Shown here: positions 1 to 12,975 of the stretch, one piece after another
Position numbering within the stretch: position 1 is the first letter of the stretch
How the letters are laid out: every line of letters starts with the position of its first letter
From: Benincasa hispida
Taxonomy: Eukaryota > Streptophyta > Magnoliopsida > Cucurbitales > Cucurbitaceae
Length of the DNA: 64,000 nt
Assembly (NCBI RefSeq): GCF_009727055.1
Contig: NC_052349.1
Coordinates: forward strand, 37,413,993-37,477,992
Direction of reading: 5' to 3'
The notes under the pieces: model-generated
What the model was told of the DNA's origin: nothing
The model's database searches: none
Seen by the model: the letters and a program-made list of their open reading frames with translations, nothing else
Translations under genes and position numbers: made by a program

Positions 1-248
1 AGCACCCACAATCATAATTCCTTTCAGTTTAGCGCTTTTGGACATGATATTGCCTATTTTACCATCGCATTCTCTCATTGTTTAATTTATTTGAGCTGTA
101 ATAACTTGTATTTCTATCCGTTATCAGTGATGACGATGATAAGTGTGAAGGAATTGATTTCCTACGAAAGCGTGTGAACGTCTTGCATTTAAATATTTGA
201 TTTTTATGAAACAAAACAGCAAAATGAAACATGCATTTGTAGGATAAA

Positions 249-3200
249 CATTGTTCAAGACTTGAAACTAGCTATTAAGGGAGCAATTTATCTACTTTTC
301 AAAGGAATGGAATGGAGTGAATTCGATATCGTGTAGTTGTGTTCCCAGCACCCTAATTAGACAAATCCCCAAAATGGTAGGCTTATTGAGTCAGCTATCA
401 TGCCCATTTTCACCCATACAGATCAAAGGACTGTCATCTTAAACAGGAGTTCACAACTCACTCAGGATTAAGGTCAAGTTTCCTATGGTCATCCACGTGA
501 AACATTAGTTTCTTCAAATAACATTATTATAAGCGAAACTAATTATTTCGTGGTCTAGTCGATATATAAACTCCTTTATACATTTAATTAATCATCATAA
601 ATATCATATACTGATACTAATCTCCAATCTCTATTATTTCTTAACCAATTAATTAACCATTAATTAATCAACTAAATTGTATTTAATATGGAGTTAATTC
701 ACATATTTATATGTATATGTATCTTTATGAATATGATTCATATAAATCTAATATTTGAATCTTATTCAAATATCTCTCTTACATAATTTGGATTATAGAT
801 CATATCTATAACTAACCATTATATATTAATCTCATTATTATAAAATTACTTCATTTGATTTGAAAAATTTAAATCATTCCTCATTACTATCCTTTAGTGA
901 GCTAACAAGGGGACCTTATGCACTAACAGATTAGAAGCTTCAATGATATGAAATTAATTGATTAAAATCTTTAAATCCAATTAATCAATATTCATTAACT
1001 ACCGATCACTCCACTAAAGACCGATAGATACACTCTTCGCATTATAGATATATTTTTGTGTCCATGGATATAACCAATCAACAGAACGATGACCCTTCAT
1101 AAATGCTCATAACTACAGTTGGGTCAAAATATCGTTTTATCCCATTAGTTACATCTAACTTCTTAAGTACCACTGATTCCTCTAATGAACAAACAATATA
1201 TAGTCCAACTATAAATTAATACCTCTCAGGCCAGTGAGAAGTTGAGGTCTCATTGTTCAAGACTTGAAACTAGCTATTAAGGGAGCAATTTATCTACTTT
1301 TCCAAGGAATGCGAAGGAGTGAATTCCATATAGTGTAGTTGTGTTCCCAACACCCTAATCAGAAAAATCTCCAAAATGGTAAGCTTATTGAGTCAGCTAT
1401 CATGGCCATTTTCACCCATAAAGATCAAAGGACTGTAATCTTAAACAGGAGTTCACAACTCACTCAGGAATAAGGTCAAGTTTTCTATGGTCATCCACGT
1501 CAAATATTAGTTTCTTCAAATAACATTATTATAAGAGAAACTAATTATTTCGTGGTCTAGTCGATATATAAACTCCTTTATACATTTAGTTAATAATCAT
1601 AAATATTATATACTGATACTAATCTCCAATCTCCATTATTTCTTAACCAATTAATTAAGCATTAATTAATCAACTAAATTGTATTTAATATGGAGTTAAT
1701 TAATATATAAATATCACATATTTATATGTATACGTCTCTTTATGAATCCGATTCATATAAATCTAATATCTGAATCTTATTCAAATATCTCTCTTACATA
1801 ATTTGGATTATAGATCATATCTATAACTAACCATTATATATTAATTTCATTATTATAAAATTCCCTCATTTGATTTGAAAATTTTAAATCATTCCTCATT
1901 ACTATCCTTTAGTGAGCTAACAAGGCGACCTTATGCACCTACAGATTAGAAGCTTCAATCATATGAAATTAATTGATTAAAATCTTTTAATCCAATTAAT
2001 CAATATTCATTAACTATGGGTCACTCCACTAAAGCCCGATAGCTACACTCTTCTCACTGTAGATATATTTCTTTGTCCATGGATATAATAAATCAACATA
2101 ACGATGACCCTTCATAAATGCTCATAACTACAGTTGGGTCAAAATATTGTTTCACCCCATCATTTACGTTTAACTCTACCACTGATTCCTCTAATGAACA
2201 AAAAATATATAGTCCAACTATAAACTAACACCTCTTGGGCCAGTGAGAAGTTGAGGTCTCATTGTTCAAGACTTGAAACAAGCTATTAATGGAGCAATTT
2301 ATCTACTTTTCCGAGGAATGGGAAGGAGTGAATTCCATATCGTGTAGTTGTGTTTCCAACACCCTAATCAGACAAATCCTCAAAATGGTAGGCTTATTGA
2401 ATCAGCTATCATGGCCATTTTCATCCGTACAGATCAAAGGACTATTATCTTAAACATGAGTTCACAACTCACTCAGAATTAAAGTCAAGTTTCCTATGGT
2501 CATCCACGTGAAACATTAGTTTCTTCAAATAACATTATTATAAGAGAAACTAATTATTTCGTGGTCTAGTCGATATATAAACTCCTTTATACATTTAATT
2601 AATCATCATAAATATCATATACTTATAATAATCTCCAATCTCCATTATTTCTTAACCAATTAATTACCCATTAATTAATCAATTAAATTGTATTGAATAT
2701 GAAATTAATTAATGTATAAATATCACATATTTATATGTATATGTCTCTTTATGAATACGATTCATATAAATCTAATATTTAAATCTTATTCAAATATCTC
2801 TCTTACATAATTTGGATTATAGATCATATCTATTTACTAACTATTATATATTAATCTCATTATTATAAAATTCCCTCATTTGATTTGAAAAATTTAAATC
2901 ATTCTCATTAGTATCCTTTAGTGAGCTAACAAGGGGACCTTATGCACTACAGATTAGAAGCTTCAATGATATGAAATTAATTGATTAAAATCTTTTAATC
3001 CAATTAATCTATATTCATTAACTACCGATCACTCTCACTAAAGACCGATAGCTACACTCTTCCATTAGTATCCTTTAGTGAGCTAACAAGGGGACCTTAT
3101 GCACCTACAGATTAGAAGCTTCAATGATATGAAATTAATTGATTAAAATCTTTTAATCCAATTAATCTATATTCATTAACTACCGATCACTCCACTAAAG

Positions 3201-3633
3201 ACCGATAGCTACACTCTTCGTACTATAGATATATTTTTGTGTCCATAGATATAACCAATCAATAGAACGATGACCCTTCATAAATGCTCATAACTACAGT
3301 TGGGTCAAAATATCGTTTTATCCCATTAGTTACATCTAACTCCTTAAGTACCATTGATTCCTCTAATGAACAAACAATATATAGTCCAACTATAAATTAA
3401 CACCTCTCGGGCCAGTGAGAAGTTGATGTCTCATTGTTCAAGACTTGAAACCAGCTATTAAGGGAGCAATTTACCTACTTTTCCAAGGAATGGGAAGGAG
3501 TGAATTCCATATCATGTAGTTGTGTTCCCAGTACCCTAATCAGACAAATCCCCAAAAAGGTAGGCTTATTGAGTCACCTATCATGGCCATTTTCACCCAT
3601 ACAGATCAAAGGACTGTCATCTTAAATAGGAGT
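249..3633. repeat. Tandem array of ~1-kb units (3 full, 1 partial)
   Basis: Successive units begin with CATTGTTCAAGACTTGAAAC at 249, 1251, 2260 and 3432, giving lengths of 1002, 1009 and 1172 bp. The fourth unit is cut at 3633 by an LTR insertion and resumes at 14285. Unit content (AT-rich stretch, CTCCACTAAAG block, TTCAAGACTTGAA block) is a diverged relative of LTRs elsewhere in the window (15208-17202, 24380-26392, 60438-62540), so the array looks like an amplified piece of a retrotransposon LTR. No coding potential. Confidence 0.85.
2906..3219. repeat. 157-bp tandem duplication inside unit 3
   Basis: The block starting CATTAGTATCCTTTAGTGAG at 2906 is repeated from 3063, offset 157 bp. 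This explains why unit 3 is longer than units 1 and 2. In the opposite arm the same block occurs three times (about 4700, 4853 and 5073), so copy number differs between the two arms. Confidence 0.85.
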
Positions 3634-3853
3634 TGTCACACCCCGCCCCCAGACCACCTTCTTAGCCTGGGAAAGGGATGCAACTGCAGCAATTATCAAC
3701 CCTTGAGCTGACACTTACTGCCTAATGATTCTTGCAGAATAACTCTGATACCATACTATAACTTATACACAGCGGAATGATTAAGTCAAGGAGATAAACT
3801 ATAACGGATTAAGTAGGCCCATCTTTTATTACGACAGTGATATAATGTTTTAT
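3634..3853 (-). mobile_element. Left end of a gypsy-type LTR (element F)
   Basis: The segment starts TGTCACACCCCG directly after GGAGT (3629-3633), inside unit 4 of the tandem array. At 14285-14289 the same GGAGT follows an LTR end reading GGGTATCACA, and the array then resumes in register. The 5-bp duplication and TG...CA ends show one LTR insertion whose interior is interrupted by the N gap and the fold-back. In the minus sense the LTR starts TGTGATACCC and ends GGGGTGTGACA, as in Tekay/Del-like chromovirus LTRs; that lineage is from memory and uncertain. Confidence 0.75.
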
Positions 3854-3878
3854 NNNNNNNNNNNNNNNNNNNNNNNNN
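3854..3878. other. Assembly gap (25 N)
   Basis: A run of 25 N at the apex of the inverted repeat. The 42 bases after it (3879-3920) have no partner on the left. Read in reverse complement they simply extend the LTR sequence that stops at 3853. Confidence 0.98.
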
Positions 3879-3920
3879 ACGGTTGTCTTTGTAAACTTTG
3901 TTGTTAAGTCCTTAAGTTGT

Positions 3921-6900
3921 ATAAAACATTATATCACTGTCGTAATAAAAGATGGCCTCTTAATCCGTTATAGTTTATCTCCTTGACTTAATCATTCCGC
4001 TGTGTATAAGTTATAGTATGGTATCAGAGTTATTCTGCAAGAAGAATCATTAGGCAGTAAGTGTCAGCTCAAGGGTTGATAATTGCTGCAGTTGCATCCT
4101 TTCCCAGGCTAAGAAGGTGGTCTGGGGGCGGGGTGTGAACAACTCCTATTTAAGATGACAGTCCTTTGATGCGTATGGGTGTAAAATGGCCATGATAGGT
4201 GACTCAATAAGCCTACCTTTTTGGGATTTGTTCCTGATTAGGGTACGGGGAACACACTACATGATATGGAATTCACTCCTTCCCATTCCTTGGAAAAGTA
4301 GGTAAATTGCTTTCCCTTAATAGCCTGGTTTCAAGTCTTGAACAATGAGACATCAACTTCTCACTGGCCCGAGAGGTGTTAATTATGAGTTGACATATAT
4401 ATTGTTTGTTCATTAAGAGGAATCAATGGTACTTAAGGAGTTAGATGTAACTAATGGGATATAAACGATATTTTGACCCAACTGTAGTTATGAGCATTTA
4501 TGAAGGGTCATCGTTCTATTTGATTGGTTATATCTATGGACACAAAAATATATCTATAGTAACGAAGAGTGAGCTATCGGTCTTTAGTGGAGTGATCGTA
4601 GTTAATGAATATAGATTAATTGGATTAAAAGATTTTAATCAATTAATTTCATATCATTGAAGCTTCTAATCTGTAGGTGCATAAGGTCCCCTTGTTAGCT
4701 CACTAAAGGATACTAATGGAAGAGTGTAGCTATCGTCTTTAGTGAGTGATCGGTAGTTAATGAATATAGATTAATTGGATTAAAAGATTTTAACAATTTA
4801 ATTTCATATCATTGAAGCTTCTAATCTGTAGTGCATAAGGTCCCCTTGTTAGCTCACTAAAGGATACTAATGAGGAAATGATTTAAATTTTTCAAAATCA
4901 AATGAGGGAATTTATAATAATAGATTAATATATAATAGTTAGTAAATAGATATGATCTATAATCCAATTAATATATAATAGTAAATATATAATAGTTAGT
5001 AAAAAGATTTTTAATCAATTATTTCAATATCATTGAAGCTTCTAATCTGTAGTGCATAAGTCCCCTTGTTAGCTCACTAAAGGATACTAAATGAGGAATG
5101 ATTTAAATTTTTCAAATCAAATGAGGGAATTTTATAATAATGAGATTATATATAATAGTTAGTAAATAGATATGATCTATAATCCAAATTATGTAAGAGA
5201 GATATTTGAATAAGATTTAAATATTAGATTTATATGAATCGTATTCATAAAGAGACATATACATATAAATATGTGATATTTATACATTAATTAATTTCAT
5301 ATTCAATACAATTTAATTGATTAATTAATGGGTAATTAATTGGTTAAGAAATAATGGAGATTGGAGATTATTATAAGTATATGATTTATGATGATTAATT
5401 AAATGTATAAAGGAGTTTTATATATCGACTAGACCACGAAATAATTAGTTTCTCTTATAAATAATGTTATTTGAAGAAACTAATGTTTCACGTGGATGAC
5501 CATAGGAAACTTGACTTTAATTCTGAGTGAGTTGTGAAACTCATGTTTAAGATAATAGTCCTTTGATCTGTACGGATGAAAATGGCCAATGATAGCTGAT
5601 TAATAAGCCTACCATTTTGAGGATTTGTCTGATTAGGGTGTTGGGAAACACAACTACACGATATGAATTCACTCCTTCCCATTCCTCGGAAAAGTAGATA
5701 AATTGCTCCATTAATGCTTGTTTCAAGTCTTGAACAATGAGACCTCAACTTCTCACTGGCCCAAGAGGTGTTAGTTTATAGTTGGACTATATATTTTTTT
5801 GTTCATTAGAGGAATCAGTGGTAGAGTTAAACGTAAATGATGGGGTGAAACAATATTTTGACCCAACTGTAGTTATGAGCATTTATGAAGGGTCATCGTT
5901 ATGTTGATTTATTATATCCATGGACAAAGAATATATCTACAGTGAGAAGAGTGTAGCTATCGGGCTTAGTGGAGTGACCCATAGTTAATAATATTGATTA
6001 ATTGGATTAAAAGATTTTAATCAATTAAATTTCATATTGATTGAAGCTTCTAATCTGTAGGTGCAATAAGGTCGCCTTGTTAGCTCACTAAAGGATAGTA
6101 ATGAGGAATGATTTAAATTTTCAAATCAAATGAGGGATTTTATATAATGAAATTAATATATAATGGTTAGTTAATAGATATGATCTATAATCCAAAATTA
6201 TGTAAGAGAGATATTTGAATAAGATTCAGATATTAGATTATATGAATCGGATTCATAAAGAGACGTATAATAATAAAAATATGTGAAATTTATTATATAT
6301 TAATTAACTCCATATTAAATACAATTTTAGTTGATTAATTAATGCTTATTAATTGGTTAAGAAATAATGAGATTGGAGATTAGTATCAGTATATAATATT
6401 TATGATTATTAACTAAATGTATAAAGGAGTTTATATATCGACTAACACGAAATAATTAGTTTCTCTTATAATAATGTTTATTTGAAGAAACTAAATATTT
6501 GACGTGGATGACCATAGAAAACTTGACCTTATTCCTGAGTGAGTTGTGAACTCCTGTTTAAGATTAACAGTCCTTTGATCTTTATGGGTGAAAATGGCCA
6601 TGATAGCTGACTCAATAGCTTACCATTTTGGAGATTTTTCTGATTAGGTGTTGGGAAACACAACTACACTATATGGAATTCACTCCTTCGCATTCCTTTG
6701 GAAAGTAGATAAATTGCTCCCTTAATAGCTAGTTTCAAGTCTTGAACAATGAGAACCTCAACTTCTCATGGCCTGAGAGTATTAAATTTATAGTTGGACT
6801 ATATATTGTTTGTTCATTAGAGGAATAAGTGGTACTTAATAAGAAGTTAGATGTAACTAATGGGATAAAACGATATTTTGACCCAACTGTAGTTATGAGC

Positions 6901-8004
6901 ATTTATGAAGGGTCATCGTTCTGTTGATGGTTTATATCCATGGACACAAAAAATATATCTATAATGCGAAGAGTGTATCTATCGGTCTTTAGTGGAGTGA
7001 TCGGTAAGTTAATGAATATTGAATTAATTGGATTTAAAGATTTTAATCAATTAATTTCATATCATTTGAAGCTTCTAATCTGTTAGTGCAATAAGGTCCC
7101 CTTGTTAGCTCACTAAAGGATAGTAATGAGGAATGATTTATAATTTTTCAAATCAAATGAAGTAATTTTATAATAAGAGATTATATATAATGGTTAGTTA
7201 TAGATATGATCTATAATCCAAATTATGTAAGAGAGATATTTGAATAAGATTCAAATATTAGATTTATATGAATCATGATTCATAAGATACATATACATAT
7301 AAATATGTGAATTAACTCCATATTAAATACAATTTAGTTGATTAATTAATGGTTAATATAATTGGTTAAGAAATAATAGAGATTGAGATTAGTATCAGTA
7401 TATGATTATTTATGATGATTAATTAAATGTAAAAAGGAGTTTATATATCGACTAGACCACGAAATAAATTAGTTTCGCTTATAATAATGTTATTTGAAGA
7501 AACTAATTGTTTCACGTGGATGACATAGGAACTTCCTTAATCCTGAGTGAGTTGTGAACTCGCTGTTTAAGATGACAGTCCTTGGATCTGTATGGGTGAA
7601 AATGGGCATGATAAGCTGACTCATAAGCCTACCATTTTGGGGATTTGTCTAATTAGGGTGCTGGGAACACAACTACACGATATCGAATTCATCCATTCCA
7701 TTCCTTTGAAAAGTAGATAAATTGCTCCTTAATAGCTAGTTTCAAGTCTTGAACAATGTTTATCCTACAAATGCATGTTCATTTTGCTGTTTGTTTCATA
7801 AAAATCAAATATTTAAATGCAAGACGTTCACACGCTTTCGTAGGAAATCAATTCCTTCACACTTATCATCGTCATCACTGATAACGGATAGAAATACAAG
7901 TTATTACAGCTCAAATAAATTAAACAATGAGAGAATTCGAATTAAATAGGCAAATATCATGTCCAAAAGCGCTAAACTGAAAAGGAATTATGATTGTGGG
8001 TGCT
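3921..8004. repeat. Right arm of the inverted repeat (noisy copy)
   Basis: Reverse complement of 1-3853: LTR start, then array units in reverse order, then flank, then the start of the LTR at 7879. It is about 230 bp longer than the left arm because of an extra partial block near 4880-5090, and has frequent one-base gains and losses, often in homopolymers. That error style resembles unpolished long-read sequence. Short open frames here (for example near 4454 and 5488) are chance openings in repeat DNA. Confidence 0.9.
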
Positions 8005-9642
8005 CATCACATAAAAACAGTTAATTTAACCTATTTTGTGCAGGTACAAATGCGATGGCACATATGAAGTGCGATCCCAAAGGCATAATACACAGCAGCA
8101 CTTGAAGTTGCGATCGCAAATCTGCGAATCATGAGAGTTTTTCTTGAAAGGTATCGCATAAAGGACCTCAAATCAAGGCGACAGCATAATAATTCATGAA
8201 TGGGTTGTAAAGCTTGATAACGGTCGATTCTGAATTTAGTGTGACAAAGTCGTTAAAGGCATACTGTAGCAGAGTACGATTGAACTTTCGATGACTTTTC
8301 AAACGGCACAACAGAGTAAGAAATTAATGCCACCATCATAAAATATTGTAGAAAAGTTTGCTTCACCTGAAATCTATAAATACCGCGAATGCAACCAGAG
8401 AGAAAGGGAGTTAGTTAGTCCATTCCACGCACATACAATTACATATGCTAAGAGGACGGGAGGAGCAAGGAGACGAGCGAAGCCAGAAGAATCGCTTCTG
8501 GACAGATCGAGGAAACTGCCGGAAAGCAACATGTAAAGGAGATGAGGCCAACCCTTGCAGAGCAAGAATCCACATCATTAGAAACAAGTTGAAGTGATAA
8601 AGAGCTAGTGATAAAAGGCCACGGGAAGCAGAAATTGCTTACCGGGCTTGTTACTCTCAAATACCATTTTGTTATTGTTGTTTATTCGTGCTTAAATTTG
8701 CAGAAATGAAACTTCATTTCAAGTCTTATTGTTTCAAATCTCTCCATAAACCAATAGCCATGAGTAAGCTAAATTTCTAAATGGGTTGGGAGAATAATAT
8801 TTTAGCTAAGATGAAATTAAAGATTTACATTTTAATGCGATCATCTTGTCCTTGATTACGCCAATCATTTCACCCTTTGGGCGTACTTGAGAGAGTAAAA
8901 GTCCTAAAGATAGAATCTAGGCTTAAAGATCCGGATTAGAATCTAGGCTTGGGAAGTCGGAATTAGATCGCATAAAGCAAGAGTAAGAAACTTAGGAATA
9001 AGTTCTATCTGCTATTTACACATCCCATGCGCCATAGAATATGAATGGTGGTATGTGGTACCCTTGTCTTATGAGTGCAATCATTCATCTTTGGACCATA
9101 CTTGGGGGAGAGTAAGTCTGAGACAGATCTAGCTTGGGAGAGTCGAATTAGATTGTAAAGGCAAGAGTAAGAAACTTAGGATAATTTCTATCGTGCTGTT
9201 TTACATATACATCACATGCGTCCTAGGAATAGGAATGTGCATTCGCATTAAGAAATGTAGTAATGATATTTGTTGTATAGCATGATGCATAACTTGTACA
9301 TCAATCTTAGAAAGTGTTAGCTAAAACCTCCCTCAACCCCTTCATCGCAGTACTTATTGTAACCCACCTTCAATCACTTCGCGTCAATTTCCGTCGCATA
9401 GTGAAAATTTAAAAATCAAAAACACTACCACTTCTTTTTTACAATCGCAATAGAATCAAAGAGTCTGCCGCATATCTACTTATAGTCCCTGTTGTTCGAC
9501 CAGCTGTACTACCAAGGAAACCTAAGGAAGGCTTTATACTTGGGTTGTTAGGAAAAAAATTGCAATGTTTCATCGCCGCATATACACAACACATCATCGC
9601 ATATCTATCTACAACCAAATCCTTCATTAATTTCACACATCA
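7879..9642 (+). mobile_element. 5' LTR of Athila-like element C
   Basis: The LTR begins TGATAACGGATAGAAATACA and ends CACACATCA, immediately followed by a tRNA-Asp primer site. A TATA box (TATAAATA) lies near 8374. Near the 3' end there is a CCTGTTGTTCGACC block comparable to CCTGTGTTCGACC in the LTRs of elements A and B. Its first ~126 bp lie inside the inverted repeat, so positions 1-126 hold the reverse complement of this LTR start. About 1.76 kb, like the 1.6-1.85 kb LTRs of A and B. Confidence 0.8.
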
Positions 9643-9648
9643 AGTTTT

Positions 9649-9666
9649 TGGCGCCGTTGTCGGGGA
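9649..9666 (+). other. Primer-binding site for tRNA-Asp (element C)
   Basis: TGGCGCCGTTGTCGGGGA follows the LTR end after a 6-base spacer. It differs at one base from the complement of the plant tRNA-Asp 3' end, the usual primer of Athila elements. This fixes the LTR border and the element's strand. Confidence 0.9.
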
Positions 9667-11880
9667 CTAACGGTATAGATGTGCTAACATTAAAGCCTCT
9701 TTGAATCTTTGCAACTTTCAACCTCTGTGCATTGCAATTCCTTCGTAAAGGAAGAAGCAAATTCAATGAAGTGAAGGACACGCTCCTGAGCCAACTACGA
9801 ACCCAGAGATTGAAAAGAACTTTTCGGCAAGAAGATAAACGCAAAAACAATATGTCGACTAACAAGGAAGAACTCACAAAATGGCTGACAATCGGAAAGA
9901 AACGAGCCATAAATGTAAACAACATAATGGCAAATCCTATCCTACTGATAAATGATGCAATAGACCATCCCAGGGACTATGCCATCACCAAAACTTGTAT
10001 GATTTCTCTTCTCCCCACGAATCATGAGACCAGCATTGGATGGATCAAGGTTCGAGATGAAACCGGTAATGTTTACACAATGAATATAAAACAGCAGGAA
10101 CAATTCAGAGGACGCAATGGTGAAAGATCTGCACGCCCATCTACGAAAGCTTCATTGAAATTTGTAACACTTTTTGTTCCCTAATATCTCCCGCGAGAAG
10201 TTCGAACTCACGGTGTTTCCATTTTCACGTATGCGAAAAGCAAGAAAAATGGGCATACCTCCCTCAAACCAAGAGAGATAACTCATGGGTTACAACTTGT
10301 GGAGAATGTTTTATGAAGAAGTAATTTCCCTCTTCAGAGAATGCCAGAAGGAGGAAGTAATCATAAAATTTTGACAAGAAGAAGATGAAATCGCTCAATG
10401 AGCGAGGGAGATTCAAGAGATTAGTGCCGCGCTGCCCCGTACAATGATTGTCGGATTGCCTCCAAATGGAGATTTCTATCATGGACTAAATCCTGCATAG
10501 CAAACAGCTGCCAATGCGGCAGCAATAAGTGTGTCTACCTAGAACAAGACTTATGATGAGCAAAGAACATGTCTTGATGCGAATCTTCAAAAAAACCATG
10601 AAGATTGACAAGGAAAACGATCAAGATTAAAACCCAAAAAAGAAGGTAATGCAAATAATGGTGCCATCGCAAGCTTTGCAAAATCAGATGAATGCAATGA
10701 ATATAATTTAATTACAAGGCACGCAATTAAACATCCCGGAGGCAAAGAGGAAGTCACTCGATAGATAGACACCAACTGTGCTACATGTGGAGTCATTGGT
10801 TGAGATGCCACGAAAATCCGCAGTCAATCACTTGTCAAGAACAACCCTTTTTTTTCAAAACGTACAACCCCAGGTGGCAAAACCAACCCTAATTTTGCTT
10901 GGAAAATAACCAACAAACAAGGCTATCAACCTATGGCCGAAAAAAAGAACCGCTAGGATTTCACCGCCTAACGGTCCAGCAACAACAGCCAGCAACTCTC
11001 AAACACCACCATCATGCCTCTCTAAGAGAACATGTTAAAAACATACATTGAAAAGAAGAGATGGTCCTCAGAAACCAAGGTGACTTCCATCCGCAATCTA
11101 GAAATCCAAATAGGACAGATTGCGAGAAAGAGCTGAAAAATAGATCACGCAGGGAAAACTATCAAGCTCAACTGAGCTCCCACGCACTCGGGGAACACAG
11201 GGAATAGAACATGCCAAGCAATCACCACAGAAGTGGAAAAGGCGACGTATGAAGTTATGGAAGGGCTAGTAGGATCGATTCAAATGTGATGGAATCAAAG
11301 AAACCATTGGACGCAAACTGAGTAGAAGAGGCCCAGATTATGGAACCTAAGTTGAGACCTCTAAGACTCCAACCAGGGACAGTAAAGACAACTACCCCAT
11401 CCCTCAAAGACCTGAAAAAAAGCAAAACGATGAAGGACAAGTATCATTGCTACTGAATATTAAACAACTACATATCAAATATCCATTTACAAAAGCGATA
11501 GAGAAGGATGCGAAATAATGCCAAGTTTTTTAAAGTGATGTGTTGTGTCGAGAAAAGAATACACAGGAATAAATTCGCCTACCCGGTGGCAATAACACAA
11601 AATCAACACTATAGAATCCCACCGAAGATGCGAGACCCAGGCAAGCTTTACGATACCTGTGCTCAATAGAGGATCTATCATTGGTCAGCATTAATGCCGA
11701 TCTTAGGGCATGAGCATAAATTAATGCCCCTTTCAATATTCAAATAATTGAATGTAGGACGCTGACCTCCCACGACGGAACTCCAACTGCAGAAGGTCCT
11801 TGTAACACCCTGAAGGAAAATTGAAGGATGTCTGGTCACAAATCGACAATTCCAATGTCTACCTGGTAAAAACCCTCCGG
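9667..11880 (+). pseudogene. gag-protease relic of element C (Athila-like gypsy)
   Basis: A decayed gag-pol start. The longest open piece (9732-10184, 150 codons) covers the gag N-terminus, with a recognisable NPILL...RDYA stretch. Further on, in shifting frames, come gag fragments (CLDANLQKNHEDW near 10575, GAIASF near 10660), a broken zinc knuckle (CATCGVIG then a stop, about 10778), a KTNPNFAW motif (about 10880), a NLEIQIGQIA gag C-terminal heptad-like stretch (about 11096) and protease remnants (MRDPG near 11628, LMPLSIFK near 11725, PEGKLKDV near 11810). The protease active-site region is unreadable. RT and later domains are absent because the element stops near 11.88 kb, where element F sequence resumes. 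Many frameshifts may be biological decay, sequencing noise, or both. Confidence 0.75.
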
Positions 11881-12237
11881 AAGTGTAATTGGGGCACGTG
11901 GCAGACCTTGACCTTAGCAGCACCCTGGAACTCCTCATCTTCCACTACCTGGGGGGGGAGGGAGGGGATTAAGAAAATATTTTGAAGAGTGTGAGCTACT
12001 AAGCCTAGTGAGTGGTTCTTTTAAGATAGAAATCACTTTGAAAATCATCATTTTTGGGAAATCAATCACATAATACTAATCACAGTGTACCCATGCATGA
12101 TCATGGATTTATTCATACAATGATTAACCTTTATTCCAAAATGCTACACGTGGCATGCATATCATATCATCAATCAATACAATCACCTATGGAAACCTTC
12201 CTATGACCCCAATTCCTACCAATGTGCACATCGACCA

Positions 12238-12375
12238 TTTTATTTTTCCCGCTAGTCATGCTTAGGTACTTGACCATATTTCCCGCCGGTCGTCACCGAC
12301 TATTATTTCCCGCCGACCGAAGGCGACCTATTATTTTCTGCCGACCGAAGCCGACTATATTTTTTCCGCCAAGCA
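12238..12375. repeat. Short GC-richer tandem repeats in LTR F
   Basis: Four imperfect copies of a unit of about 30-40 bp around TTTCCCGCCGACCGAAGGCG, alternating ACTATATT-like spacers. They stand out in base composition from the AT-rich surroundings. Confidence 0.65.
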
Positions 12376-12779
12376 CCTTTTGTTAAGCATGCTAACTATA
12401 TCCCCGGCATAATCTCAGTTTCCATAGTTACTACACAAATAATATCATGGCAATCATCATATCACCAAAAGCATGTATTTTGTATCTACTGATGCATATA
12501 TTCCAATATCAGAGTATAAAGCTAAGTGAATACTCATAATATGCATTTACTATCGACACTGTATAAACACACAATATTCTTTATTTATCAAGTTATATAA
12601 TATAATATTCATAATATGCTTTCACATACTAAAGTTGTATAATATTCAGCATACGTACCAAAGTTAGATACTATTTATGATATACCAAAACTATATCACA
12701 TAAACAGTACCTATTATGCATTTATTTATTAAAACTATATAAACATTCAGCGTATACCAAAACTGTAATAACAATCAAG

Positions 12780-12975
12780 ATTCATCAAAGCTATAACACT
12801 CACAATATGTGTTAATTATGAAAGCTATAACACTCACACTATTTGTTAATTATCAAAGCTATAACACTCACGATATACTTTTACTATCAAAGCTGTAACA
12901 CTCACGATATATCGAAACTATAAAGCTATAACACTCACACTATGTGTTAATTATCAAAGCTATAACACTCACCTT
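12780..12975. repeat. ~40-bp tandem repeats in LTR F
   Basis: About five copies of a unit containing AAAGCTATAACACTCAC followed by an AT-rich spacer such as ATATGTGTTAATTATC. A looser series of related words (CAAAACTATA, ATATTCA) extends upstream to about 12540. Confidence 0.8.

Larger units (their letters stand above)
1..3853. repeat. Left arm of a large inverted repeat (fold-back)
   Basis: The first bases are the reverse complement of the bases ending at 8004, and the match continues inward to the N gap. The arm holds, in order, the reverse complement of the start of the LTR at 7879, about 120 bp of flank, a tandem array and the start of another LTR. This arm reads cleanly, while the opposite arm has many single-base indels. 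Because the match begins exactly at base 1 of an arbitrary window, the palindrome probably continues to the left. Inferred to be an assembly or long-read fold-back artefact rather than a natural palindrome, although a real inverted duplication cannot be excluded. Confidence 0.9.

Noticed and set aside
1..8004. Natural giant inverted-repeat transposon (fold-back type)
   Set aside because: The arms are asymmetric in error profile, the apex is an N gap, and the arms include pieces of two unrelated LTR insertions with their own duplications; an assembly fold-back explains this better.
9605..9925. 106-codon minus-strand frame
   Set aside because: Antisense to the primer site and gag start of element C.
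12780..12975. CRISPR-like array of ~40-bp units
   Set aside because: Units are contiguous, degenerate and lack distinct spacers; it is a plant LTR minisatellite.
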